This document shows positions 1 to 10,979 of a stretch of 64,000 nt of DNA, one piece after another. The DNA comes from Flammula alnicola (Eukaryota > Basidiomycota > Agaricomycetes > Agaricales > Strophariaceae): the NCBI GenBank assembly GCA_015499995.1, contig JADNRV010000135.1, forward strand, positions 1-64,000, read 5' to 3'. The stretch's first letter is position 1, and every line of letters begins with the position of its first letter. The position numbers and the translations under genes were made by a program. The notes below the pieces were generated by a model, which searched no databases, was not told the origin of the DNA, and worked only from the letters and a program-made list of their open reading frames with translations.

Positions 1-806
1 TCCTCTTGACCCATTTGATTGATCTTCGGATAGATAGACCTAAGAGCTAAGATTCTCTCGCTACTAGGTTCATCGGCAACGCCCGTCGTGTTCTTGTATA
101 AACTGCAACACAGGATCGCTTGCTACATTCCATTCAGGATTTTGCAGCATGGTATCCGCCATTCATCAATCTCATCATCCTTAAACTGTAGATCATGCGC
201 GAACGTCACCCGTGGCGCAGAAGCGTTATTCCTTCTTGGCTTCTCATATTCCTCATCTACAACCTCCTCAATTAAGACTGGCTGTCTGGTTTTGGTTATC
301 TTTTTGGCAAACGCTTTAGTGACCGGACTATCAGGCGAACCGAATAGGTTCTTGAGTGGTACGGTTACTGGCGTATCTAGGATAGCAGCCAATATCTTTT
401 CTGAGTCGACTTCGTCTTCTATGGGTGCACGGTTTTTGTATGCCGGCCCCGGTCTCGTTTCTACTTCTCTAGGCTTAGGCGCGCCTGTAGGTCGTGCAAC
501 ATATCGCAATGCTGGTACGTCCACATATGGCAACTCCTTGGTTCTTGGTGGATCAATTGCCGCTTTAGGTAATACCTTAGACGCCACTTGATCTCTTTTG
601 CTTCTGCGGGGGGGACCTCTCCTTACGTCCTCCTCCTCTTGCTCATCGCTCTCCTCTTCTTCTGACTCCTCTATTTCTACTCGACTCTTGCGGTTTCTGT
701 CCTCAGGGGCCTTGGGTCTTCCGGAAGAGGTCGGTTTCTTCACAGTCCCAGGCTTTCCCATCCTTGAACTATTCAAAAACCCGACAGTTCTCATCCTCCT
801 CTTCAA
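1..806 (-). mobile_element. Gag-pol junction / start of pol of the same retroelement (runs off the window)
   Basis: A 227-codon frame (806 to 123) begins inside the end of gag in the +1 frame. It carries a basic/acidic linker and then a segment (around 'PVTVPLKNLFGSPD') that I recall as typical of the linker before the protease in basidiomycete Gypsy elements. The frame is cut by an in-frame TAG at 123-125 but continues coherently to base 1 with residues resembling the approach to a retroviral-type aspartic protease ('ALRSIYPKINQMGQEE'). Protease, reverse transcriptase and integrase would lie beyond the left edge. The frame change and the stop suggest either recoding or a damaged copy; I lean to damaged. 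Confidence 0.7.
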
Positions 807-2118
807 TTCCGTCGAGGGGTGAGGGTTGTCTTTCCTCCGCTATCATTCTATCGACTGTCTCTCTCCCTAATAGCTGCGCTAACCCATTTAACAATTGCGA
901 AACCCTTGGATCTTGCATGTCTTGTAACATAACGTCTTGGATTTGATCGCTTCCCTGATAGAACGATTGCATATTCACTTTAGCCATTGGTATAATACCT
1001 GGCCGATTTTTGTACAATTGTTCAACCAGCTCCTTGCGTGATTTCTCGCCATCGGCAGGTAGTGGTGACCCATCAGGTAACTTTAGCCATCTGTCAATAC
1101 GTTTGATCCATTTCAGGTCCATATGCCTAATTGCATGCGGGCATTCCTGCATTCTGTGTCCCTTTTCTCTACAATAGTAGCATTCATCGGGATATGGTCT
1201 GCTGTTACCCGCTCCTGAGTTGTACACATTATTCCTTGGGTATGGTTGTTGGTAAGAGTAGGGCTGCGACGCTCCCGCCTGTGGCTGGACCGCCTGAGTT
1301 TTTACTGCTGAAATCAGCTGCTCGAAGCGTCGGTCCATTACTTGGCTGTACTGCCGCATTTCCTGCTGCTGCTGCTGCTGGATTTTTAAGGAATCCGCCA
1401 GTCGCGCTACAGTCTCTTCCATTTTAATAGTTTCCTCTCTTCGTTCGCCTGAAGCTCCGCGACCCAGGTCTTCGCCTACATCTAACGGCTGTGAAGCCCG
1501 CCTTGCTATGATAACCGCGATTTCGATCACCTGCTTCCATTTGTAGCGATCTTCTACTCTCACTTCTATGGTAGCCGGCGTCGTCGGCGTTGTGCTTGTA
1601 GATGCCCCTTGCGCGTCTGCCAAATCGTCCATTTTATCTCTCAGCCGTTGCCGAAAGTCGTCTGACAGGCACGTTAGGAAGTCTATCACCAGTTCTTTAT
1701 TTGACATAAGCGCTGGCTCTACTAACAGTTTTTCGGCCTCAGCTACGAAAGCTCGTTTCAAGCCTAGTAGCGCATGAAGGTCATCTTTAGGTATCCCATG
1801 CCTCCCAGCTTTCTCTGCGCATATCTTTTTGAAATGCTTCAGTGAGCCTCTTTCGAGCGCGGCAGCTTCTGGATAGCTTTTGATGACTTCGTCTTTAAAA
1901 GCTTTCCAGTTTCCGGTTTTATACTCGTCGAAGGCGCTCCATTCTGCTTCAGTCTCTGCCGGGGCATATTTGCCTAGCAACTTTATTTTCTCTTGATCAA
2001 CCGTGATAGAATGAGTAGAATAGAGATCCTCCATGCGAGATATAAATCTCAGCAATTCGGACTCCTTGTCTGGATCAAACTTCGGCGCATCTCGTGTTCC
2101 TGGTGCTGGCATACCCAT
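769..2118 (-). mobile_element. Gag-like ORF of a Gypsy-type LTR retrotransposon
   Basis: This 449-codon frame encodes a capsid-like protein. An N-terminal helical region of retrotransposon-gag type is followed by a short polyQ run (about residue 245) and a single CCHC zinc knuckle of form CYYCREKGHRMQEC near residue 315, the RNA-binding signature of Gag. The frame is open upstream to about 2497 without an ATG, with a low-complexity, proline- and acid-rich stretch, so the first ATG at 2118 may not be the original start. The frame closes at 769 (TAG). The next element ORF overlaps it in the +1 frame. Assignment to retroelement Gag is firm from the knuckle; the Gypsy subclass rests on the downstream region. 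Confidence 0.85.
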
Positions 2119-3428
2119 CTTAGTAGATCTAGTTGGTATGTGCGGTGTTTGGAAAGGTTCTTGTAACGTATCTTCCTCTTCCTCTTCTGGTGGGGAGGTT
2201 GCTCTTTGTATAGGTACAGAAGCCGTCCTACATAATACTCTGCGAGATGTGCTTTGAATATTATTGAAGGATCTGACTTTCTGGCTGTAGTCTGAGCGGG
2301 TTTTCTCTCTCGAGACTGGTTCTTTCTTCTTTGGTAATGGTAAAGGTAAGGGTTCTGTCCCTGCCCTTATAGAATTATAGGTGGTGCGTGGTGCTGGTGC
2401 CCTTGATGAAGAAGCTACCGCTGACGCAGGCTTATTGGCGCTCTTGTTCCCCTTGTTAGGATTACTTGAGCCCTCAATTTTGTATGGTTTTAACCGTTAA
2501 ACGATTCAAATCCTATACAGGTTGAAGCACGACTTTCTGTATGAATAATCGACGCCTCTTTTACCGCTACCTCGTATCAAATATCTTAGAAACCCCCCCT
2601 CGCGGTGGGCTCCAGATAAAGATGCTTAGTGCGGGGTGTGTGTGAACTACTAGATAATCAAGTAGTCGCGTTTAATAGACTCGGTAATGTCTATTAAAGG
2701 ATCACTATCAAATCTAATCTGCTTCACTTTTAATACTACTAGTCTACACTTCAAACACCCAAATCAATGTTTAGTTGACTTAGTTCGTCCAAGGGGAGGA
2801 TAATAGTTTTATAGTATCGATACCTGATGAAAGGTTTGCGATAAAAGAAGGTTTCTAACTAAGTAACGGCTGGGGCAAGGCCTTAGACGCGTTAATAGTC
2901 AATAGGTCGTTTTAAGTCCAATAGACTTGTGTGATTTCGTAACTGGTGGCCTGAAACTAGTGCTCTATGCACAAACTGCTAGCTGATCTCGTTCTAACTT
3001 GTTCTCCAATTGAGAAGATGGCTCTATGCCCTTTACTTGTCTTTACTTGTCTCAAAAACTCTACTAGTGGAAAGAGGCGCGCAGACTCCTTATCTGCCGA
3101 CACTACAGTTCCTAAACAATGGCCAGAGGCGCGTAGACGCTTCGTCTACTGACACTACAGTCCAGGTCCCCAGATGTCCTTTGACAAAGGGTAGGTTTTG
3201 AACAAGTCACTTAGACAGGTTCCTTGGCTTATAACTCTCTTTCTTTGGCTTGGAAGCGCACTTAGACACTTGTTCTCTCTCTTAACAGTTCGTTTATATC
3301 GTTACTTGGTTTCTTTTATATTATGGGACTCTCGCTTTGAAGCTACCTAGTACTTAGAGGCGAAACACTTAAGATATAACTCTTAAGCGCTTGTATCTTG
3401 TGGGTGGTAAATTGCTTGTCTTCTACGG
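2119..3428 (-). other. Leader of the retroelement between putative LTR and gag
   Basis: No convincing gene. The part nearest gag (to about 2497) stays open in the gag frame. Around 3074-3162 there is an imperfect tandem duplication: two copies of a 'GAGGCGCG-AGAC...GACACTACAG' unit about 52 bases apart. The rest is A/T-rich and without coding character. Confidence 0.4.
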
Positions 3429-4291
3429 TGTTACAGGGCTGCTTATATACTACTGAGATGATATATTATTACATAGACGCAATGACGAGAATATAGAGAT
3501 TTCATGGGCATTTGTGCGCGAGCGGCGGCCTTGTGGAGTACAGTTTCCGTGCTCACCCGCTCAATCATGCCTTTTTGGTTGGATCGGGAGCTCAGATCGT
3601 CGTCGGTTCGGCTAACTTAAGCGCCTAAGACTTAATCCTCCTCGACCGCGTGGTATACAAGCTCGTGACCTTTCGTTTTCATTGGTATCTTGTCCTGTCA
3701 TTGGCTATAGACTGACCGGAGCATAGACGCGCCTACATCTCATCGGAGACGCTCGGGCAATCCACGCACGTTCTGTCCGAGATAATGCTCGTGATTAGGG
3801 TTGTAACCCTTCGTCCTCTGTACCCGATACTCTGGTACCCTTGGCGTGCATCTGGGATCTCGCTATGTCGAGTTATGCACCCCGGAAATCTTCCTGTACC
3901 CAGTTATTACCCGATATGGTATGTGTTCCCAATTAGGTATCCCTCTGATCCGAGCTTTGATCGGCGTTGCTACAGGCGCGTTTATGGGCGTCTGCTTTAC
4001 CCCGGCTGCTCCACTGTCCTCGATGCCTTCGGCAATGTCACGCGACCTGTCCTGTAGTGTGCCTAGATGTCCGTTCTTTTAATCTAGAGATCCGCGCCCT
4101 CGCTGCATAGGCCGGATGGTTAAGATATTACTGAAAGGCGCCTATTTCCGTACACTTCATTAGATGTATTGACTAGTATCTCAATAGTTACTAATGATAA
4201 TGTCTTTAATTGACCGCGCGTTCCTCGTTATCTTGCATAGTTTCCTCTAGTCCTTAGTAGTCTTGTTATTGTAATGTCCAGACTTGTAACA
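3429..4291 (-). repeat. Putative 5' LTR of the retroelement
   Basis: The 863-base segment starts with TGTTACA (3429-3435) and ends with TGTAACA (4285-4291), a perfect 7-base inverted repeat of the TG...CA class expected at LTR ends. It lies on the 5' side of the minus-strand gag, where the 5' LTR should be. The partner LTR would be outside the window, so neither repeat identity nor target-site duplication can be verified. I could not recognise a standard tRNA primer-binding site just inside it. Confidence 0.5.
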
Positions 4292-5632
4292 TTGAGACTA
4301 CATTGTAAGCTTTACTAAGTGCTAAAAATAGCTCAGGTAAGGAGAATAGTATTCCGTTCAGAGCTAGCCGCTCGCGGTCTCTTCAGCGCGGGCGAGGGAA
4401 AGGCAAAGGAAGAGGTGGGGAAAGAAAGATTAATGACGTTCGACCTCATTGATCTGTTATCCGGCAATTTCCGAGACTCAAACTCGGCACCTCATTCGAG
4501 GGCTAAATAATTATTGGGATACATTAGCAATGAAGCATAGAGTATTAAACTCAAAGTCTGTGTTTGATTAAAATTCTACAGTCTGTTTATCAAGTCTTGC
4601 TGAGATCTTGCATTAGGAGGAGGTGATTTCAGTCATTTGAGATCGAGAATCTTACTTTGGTCTTATTCTAAGTGTATTGAATGCAAAATAACGTCGCATA
4701 ATTATTGTCTGAATCGAATTAAAGGGTTCTAGATACTTGATAAGGTCAAGAGATGTTGTGGAAGGTCAAAACTCCAAAATGTCATGTTGATAGGCATATT
4801 TTCCAAAGGTTTATCACTCGCTCCATGCCTCAGTTGACGAGAACACATCTATCGAGGCACATATTTTCAAAACCACCACAAAGACTTCTGAATAGCGAGG
4901 TAATGCCAGTTTATAACCAAAATATACTTTCTCCAGGGGCTTCCAGCAGGGTTCTTGTACGGCTGAATGCAAGATAGAGACTTCAAAATGGCCGAAATCA
5001 CCACTGTCTCAAGCAAGATCAATTTATTAGGCTGTGGAAATTTTACTTGCGCGGAAAAAATTTATATTTCAGTTATAATAGACATTAATAATCTATACCG
5101 ATAATACAATAGCTCTCGGATGAGCTGTGGAGTGTCTCGCAGATGTTCGAAACCTCGACAACGGATCGGAGTGTCGCCGGTCCGCGTTTTCCAGCCAATC
5201 GGATCGCCTTTGGAAATTGCCGGAGAACAGATCAACAACGTCGAAGGTAGTTGATCTTGATCCTCAGCTACCACCTCTGTGCTCCCTCGTCTCTTCATCG
5301 CCCATTCCACCCTCAAAAACATTCAAATTAGGTATACAAGTATTTTTTTCATTGTTCTATTTGTATTTCTAACGTATTTGCCCTCGTATAGGTCTTCTAC
5401 CATACGAATGAACAGGGCAACAACGTTGCATGCTCCTCCCCTCCTAGAGGGTTCTAGGCCAATTCTTCATGGACATGGGCGGAAGTTGACGATCAGCGAC
5501 ACCAAAGAGAGATAGCAGAGAGAGACCCACGAGGGCATAGAGGGACAGAAGAGGTGGGAGGATGTCAAGGGAGGGCGGTAACACTTTTACTTCAATCCGC
5601 AACCTGACTCACCTCTTCTCACAGGTTATACG
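4292..5632. other. Intergenic stretch, no gene supported
   Basis: Only short open frames occur, on both strands, with no recognisable domain and no consistent splice pattern. One candidate at 4753-4977 (74 codons) lacks any family resemblance. Nothing else seen. Confidence 0.4.
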
Positions 5633-5698
5633 AGGAGACGACGAACCAAAGTTCGTCGTCTCCTTAGATTCGAACGTCATCTGCGACGTTCGAATCTA
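5633..5698. repeat. Two adjacent perfect hairpins
   Basis: Two palindromic stem-loops abut without a gap. The first has arms AGGAGACGACGAAC (5633-5646) and its exact complement (5651-5664) around a CAAA loop. The second has arms TAGATTCGAACGTC (5665-5678) and its complement (5685-5698) around an ATCTGC loop. Both have 14 perfect base pairs. Function unknown; such structures occur at ends of some mobile elements. Confidence 0.85.
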
Positions 5699-5989
5699 TG
5701 CTTGGACCTCACCATGATGGCCTTACACCACCCGCAAGCCATGTCTGCAGCGCCATTCGGCGTCACCAACCCAGCTGACTAGGCTGTCATTGCGCACGCC
5801 AGATTGTGCCCCGTCAACCCGTCAACCACCTCGTCGACCGTGCACGGGCATACAACGTCACCACCACTTCCCCCGATGAATCCACCCACGCCGCGACCAT
5901 CCACCGACGTATCAAATCACTAGCGTCTCCACTGCGGAAGCTGGATGCACCACCTCACCAGCAATGTCCTCCCTTCAGCGCCCTCGCCA

Positions 5990-6790
5990 CTCACTGCCGA
6001 CTTCTGTTATAACCAGGTCATCACCTACATCAACACGGTTTGGACGCAGCACCACCAGCAGCACCACTGCTGCTGCTACTGATATGGCGACGGCGAGGAG
6101 GTCAGCGGAGCAGCAGCCTGACTGCCGCTGCTCAGACACGACGACTACGGCGAGGTGGCAGCAGCACACCTAGTGCTGCTGCTCAGATAGTACGACAATG
6201 ACGCCGAGGTGACAGCAGCGGCAGCAGCACGACCACCGTCGCTGCTCATATGCGCGAGGACGACAAAGTGGGTGCAGTGGCAGCAGCAGAACCGTTGCTG
6301 CTGCCAGGATATGGTGATGACAACCCCGAGGTGCTTCTGGGATAAGACCGACGACGGTAAGTTGGGAGCAGTGGCAGCAGGATGACAGCAGCTGCTGCTC
6401 AGATATGGCGCCGGCGACTCAGGGGGAGTGGGAGGAGCAGCACCATGATGGCTGCTGCTTGGATACGGCAACAACGAAATCGAAGCCGCGGCAGCAGCAT
6501 GACCGCTGCTGCTGCTCGGATACAGCGACGACGTTGAGTTGGGAGCAGCGGCAGCAGCACGACGGCGATGAGGTGGGAGGAGCAACAGCACGACAGCTGC
6601 TGCTCAAATACGGCGACGGCGGTGAGGTGGGGGCAGCGGCAGCACAATGAGATGGAAGCAACGGCAGCAACACGGGCCCTCCTGCTGTTGCCCCGTTATG
6701 GCAGTGACAACGAGGGGAACGCCGGCAGCAGCGACACGATGACAAGGAGAGGACGAGGACAAGCAGCAGCAGGAGAGGCGACGACGTGTG
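5990..6790. repeat. Degenerate CAG/CTG-rich minisatellite
   Basis: About ten imperfect units of roughly 50-65 bases repeat the pattern CTGCTGCTCAGATA-CGGCGACGAC-GAGGTGG-CAGCAGCGGCAGCAGCAC. Because the unit is triplet-based, several overlapping frames stay open on both strands, giving poly-Ser/Ala/Gln-like translations; these are by-products of the repeat rather than genes. The array ends shortly before an A/T-rich segment that leads into the inverted-repeat element at 6985. Confidence 0.8.
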
Positions 6791-6984
6791 TTACTCACGT
6801 CGATATGCGCCCTCCTTTTTCTCTTGTCCTCGTTTCACTCCCATATTTCATTTTATTTGTTGTATACCTTATGAAATATATTCAAAGTTTTTCTATTTAC
6901 TCTTTTTTACCTGAGATTTTCGAGATGGCCTGGGCCACCTGGTCCTCGTGTTGCCATGCAAAGCAATGGCCCTCATCCCTCCAA

Positions 6985-8668
6985 GTATTTAGTGTGCCCG
7001 AAAACATTTAGTGTGCCCGAAAACATACTTAGAGTGTGCGAAAATATACTTAGAGTGCGCGAAAACACATCTAGTGTGCGCGAGAATATATTGCATGTCC
7101 CGTAAACATTTTCATACCCCGCGAATATTTTACAGCTGCCCCAGAAATTCTTAAGTCATCCGCGGAGAAATATTCAGTGCGCGAAAATAATTTCAGAGCC
7201 CCGAAAACATTTATTGACTCCCCGAAAACTTTGTTGGTGCGCGCATTTATTATGTCTTCCCCGTGAATTTTTTGACTTTCAGCTATGCCGGAATGCCGTG
7301 ATTAGGTAAATGATCTGTTGTTGGCAACGTCGGCACTAGCTGAGGCAGCCGAGACTGAAGGCAGAGTTTAAAATATCAGTGTCTGGCATGGTAAGCGCCC
7401 ACTAGAGCGCCAGTTGGTACCCCGCGCTTGGTAGACCTGAAAGCAACACTAATTGCTGAATACATTTATTTGAAATAAAATAGAATTTAGATTAAATGAA
7501 GTTCAGATAAGAACTTTGTATCGACGAGGAGTTCACGGCTCACTACTATAGCCGTGATAGCTAAAATCCGAGACAAGGCAGATGCATGTTAAATCACTTT
7601 AACTTGATAACCGTTTCACACCTAGATTCTGAAGGAAACCTTCATAGAAATTACAGCAATAATCAAATAATTATATTGAAAAATATCTAGTACTACACCC
7701 AGGACGCAAAGTAAATACTATGAGCCGCCGGCGCTCATTGAGTGGTGTTCATACTGTGGTCATGGTGTCTACATCTGCAGAAAACGGGGGTGGCAAGGGT
7801 TAGCAGCAAGGTATGGGGAGATGGCCACATGTGTGGTGCCATTCGTAGGCTCCCTCTTCCTCTTGGCGCACTTCCTTGCTGGCATCATCAGATTCCATAG
7901 CTGGCTTGCTGATGATGTGAAACGGGGGTGACCAGCCCTCATGGCTCGCTGGCATGGGTTTTCATGGGGCCTTGTTGGCTCCGTGAGTTCACCGTGAGGG
8001 GAGCTATGGATGACGACGGCAGCTGGTCGGTGACAGTGGGTGATGAGGAGGTGGTGGCAGCCGGAGCCCCTCACAAGAGGGCTCCAGCACGACACAAGCT
8101 TCACATAGGCTTGCATTGCCTGCCAACCCTGTCTTGCTGCTAAAGCCCCTCACATGAGGGCCCAGCACGACACAAGCCTCACATGAGCTCATGTCGTCTG
8201 CAAGAAGGGCGATGCAGAGGAGGGGAAGGTCGTGGTGGTTGGAAACCAACAGTGTGTAGCTGAAAGTTCAATGTGAATCATAGGTTTCAAACTCCGCTTG
8301 CTGTCTTGCATGCTGTGCCGTTACTGCGAAGAATGGATCATTTACGTAAACACGGCATCCCGGCATGGCTGAAAGTCAGTAAATGTGCGGAAAAGACAAT
8401 AAATGCGCGCACCAACAAAGTTCTCAGGCAGTCAAGAAGTTTTTTCGGGGCTGTGAAATTATTTTCGCGCACTGAATATTTCTCCGCGGATGACCTAAGA
8501 ATTTCTGGGGGCAGCTGTAAAATATTCGCGGGGTGTGAAAGTGTTTACGGGACATGCAATATATTCTCGGGCACACTAGATGTATTTTCGCGCACTCTAA
8601 GTAAAATTTCGCGCACTCTAAGTATATTTCCGCGCACACTAAATGTTTTCGCGCACACTAAATATATT
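6985..8668. mobile_element. Non-autonomous DNA element with ~330-bp inverted arms built from iterons
   Basis: The left arm (6985-7315) is repeated in inverted orientation as the right arm (about 8336-8668) with high similarity along its whole length, including the blocks 'CCGCGAATATTTTACAGCTGCCCC', 'CATCCGCGGAGAAATATTCAGTGCGCG' and 'TTGTTGGTGCGCGCATTTATT' (given in part). The outer ~100 bases of each arm consist of about five to seven tandem ~20-base iterons of type TTTAGTGTGCGCGAAAACA. The 1.0-kb interior (7316-8335) has no transposase-like frame but contains a direct repeat near 8070 and 8150 (AGCCCCTCACA-GAGGG...CAGCACGACACAAGC). This fits a foldback or MITE-like element moved in trans. 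The exact outer ends and any target duplication are blurred by the iterons. Confidence 0.75.
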
Positions 8669-8739
8669 TACGCACACACTAATCTAGAAAATATATCTTG
8701 GGGGGATTTATTCCCCACTTGGACAGCCATAGCGCAGCG

Positions 8740-10560
8740 ATCATGCCCGCAACAAGTTAACTTGGCACAGCTCGCTTGCGCGGTAAGTTGGCTTGGCCCA
8801 CCGGCAGCCGGCTACATGTTGCTCCTGCTTGACTGCTGCTCTCTTTGCCGTCTGCGTACCTTACTTAACAAGTACCTTGTATTAAGTTAGTATCTATCAC
8901 TATATAGACCGTAAATATACCAAATTACATATAAAGCTAGTATTTTAAGTCACAAAGCTAACCAGGTAGCTGGTGCGTTCTTTAGAACTAACTTACAGCT
9001 TGAGCGTCTAACTATTGCTGAGATGCATTCCCACGTCAGATTCATGTGAATTATAGTGTCTGTGGATTAATGAGGAGGAGTGAGAGCACGGGGATTTTTG
9101 AAGGTGGGAAAGGATTTGATGGCGAGTGTAGACGAAGTGGTTTGAAATAGGCAGAAATGGTATACTACGTGAGATGTGCAAATCGATTGTCGAGCGGGAG
9201 TGCGCGCGGCGTGATGGCATCACATGGGAATTTGGACTTCGCGCCGTTTCTACGAGCATGCTATCCATCCTCCACAATGGTACAGTTATTGGCTTATACA
9301 TAATTTTTATGTTTCATGTACTACCATTAAAGTTTATTCTACCTAATTTGGAAGAGGGACGGGGCATGTTGCCATTTTTGCGCGAGGTTTTATGTACCAG
9401 GTGCCGTGGGAACATGGGTGACCAGGTGCCTTTCCACGGAAATGACCGACTTTGTACAATAATTACACTCTCCCACCTTTACCAATAGCATGAAGAATTA
9501 GGTAGATCACGCCTTAAAGTATTATAGGTTCCAGCAAAATTTTAAAAAATGAAATTTAAGCGAAGTTATGACATGAATTGGCGGCTGTACCAAATGTCAC
9601 ATGAGTCGTGCACACTTATCCGTGGGCGCTTAATAATAACAGGCGCTTGCACGCAGTATGCGACACTTACATCCGACTCACTCCGCACTCACCTGAGCCA
9701 CTCACCCTTACTCACCCTCACTGAAATTCACTCAGTCACATGCACTTGCACGCAGTTGCACGCATTTGTTAACACGCACTCATTTGCATGCACTTACACG
9801 CACTAGGTTAGTCTAAGTGAGGGGCAAGTTAGCCTATTGCCGTACAAGTTGACCACGTGACAAGTTAGCTTGTAACGCTAACTTGCAGCTAACTTGCTCA
9901 CTTGTGCCCGCAAACAAACAAAAAGGTGCTACTAGAAGTCAGCAGAGCTGCTCTTTTCGTCACAGAGTGATAAATAAAGTGTGGGAAGTTACAGCCACTA
10001 TGTTCATACTGTACTATATTTCCCGAGTACGATATATATCTTAGTATATACAGGCAACCTTTTGTAGCAATCAAGTTAGCGAAAAGAAAGTTAGCATATG
10101 TGCTCCTGCCCATACATGCTTTTTTTATTACATAACACTTATAGAGACAGCTCTATGTAGTTCTAATTGGCTTCTACATTTACATGTAACTATTGAGTCT
10201 CTATTAAACTGAATTTTGACTAGGTTAGATGAGGGTGTCTATAGATAACTTCTCCAGGCTCCTCCACTTCAATTTTCAAAGCGCAGTACGGCATCTGAGG
10301 AGGATCAGATATACAAAACATTCATACATATGTTTCAATGCACCTGCTGGTATATAAATATCTGCTCGCATCTCCCGATATCCATAGGAAACGATATAAC
10401 TCATTGGTACCTACGGCGCTGGGCCATTACAGTGTAAGAGCGCCTAGCGTGACAAGTTGCAAGTTAGATTGTCGTCAGCGTGGGAATAAGTTAAATATTC
10501 ATCCCCTGCACCGGCATCTCGGCCACTGCAGGCCGCAAGTTAGCAAGTTGACCCGAAAAA
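8740..10560. repeat. Cluster of dispersed CAAGTTAGC-type motifs, probable element remnant
   Basis: CAAGTTAGC or GCTAACTTG and close variants recur in both orientations, for example 8752-8762, 8992, 9824-9833, 9861-9896 (several overlapping copies forming a palindromic block), 10073, 10090, 10455 and 10535. A second simple pattern, CACTCAC/CACGCACT, fills 9665-9805. No long ORF or domain is present. Dense short motifs of both orientations resemble the subterminal repeats of large DNA transposons, so this is probably a decayed element end; that reading is inference. Confidence 0.45.
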
Positions 10561-10979
10561 GTAACTTTATTGACAGTCTATTAGTATGTAGCCGCATTAC
10601 ATCTAATCTGATCTACGCGACGGTGTCACAAGTACCAACGTCTTGACCGATGACTAGTGACTCTTCAATATTCAATAGTTAGTAACACTGTAATGCGAGC
10701 GCAATGCAGGCTATATGACGCTAAAACAGACTTCGGCATTGTACTTCACTTGAGTTGATCAGTCGACAGAGGATAGCAGATCAAACCATATGGCCATTGT
10801 TAGTTAGATATAATATCAACGAATATCGTCATGAACTTTGCTTGAGAAGATAATGGGTTATTTATATCCAGTACGCCCTTGGGTAGATCACGGTAGGAAA
10901 GTGTTAGGCAAGTGTTTGAATGAGATGTCACCACATAATGAATGGCTCAAGACGACGCGTGAATGCACTGGCTTCGAGA

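Noticed and set aside
5964..6798. Several overlapping open frames on both strands
   Set aside because: They arise from the triplet-periodic minisatellite and encode only repeat-derived Ser/Ala/Gln/Cys strings.
8273..8890. 205-codon plus-strand frame
   Set aside because: Most of it is the right inverted arm and its iterons; the protein is an iteron translation with no domain.
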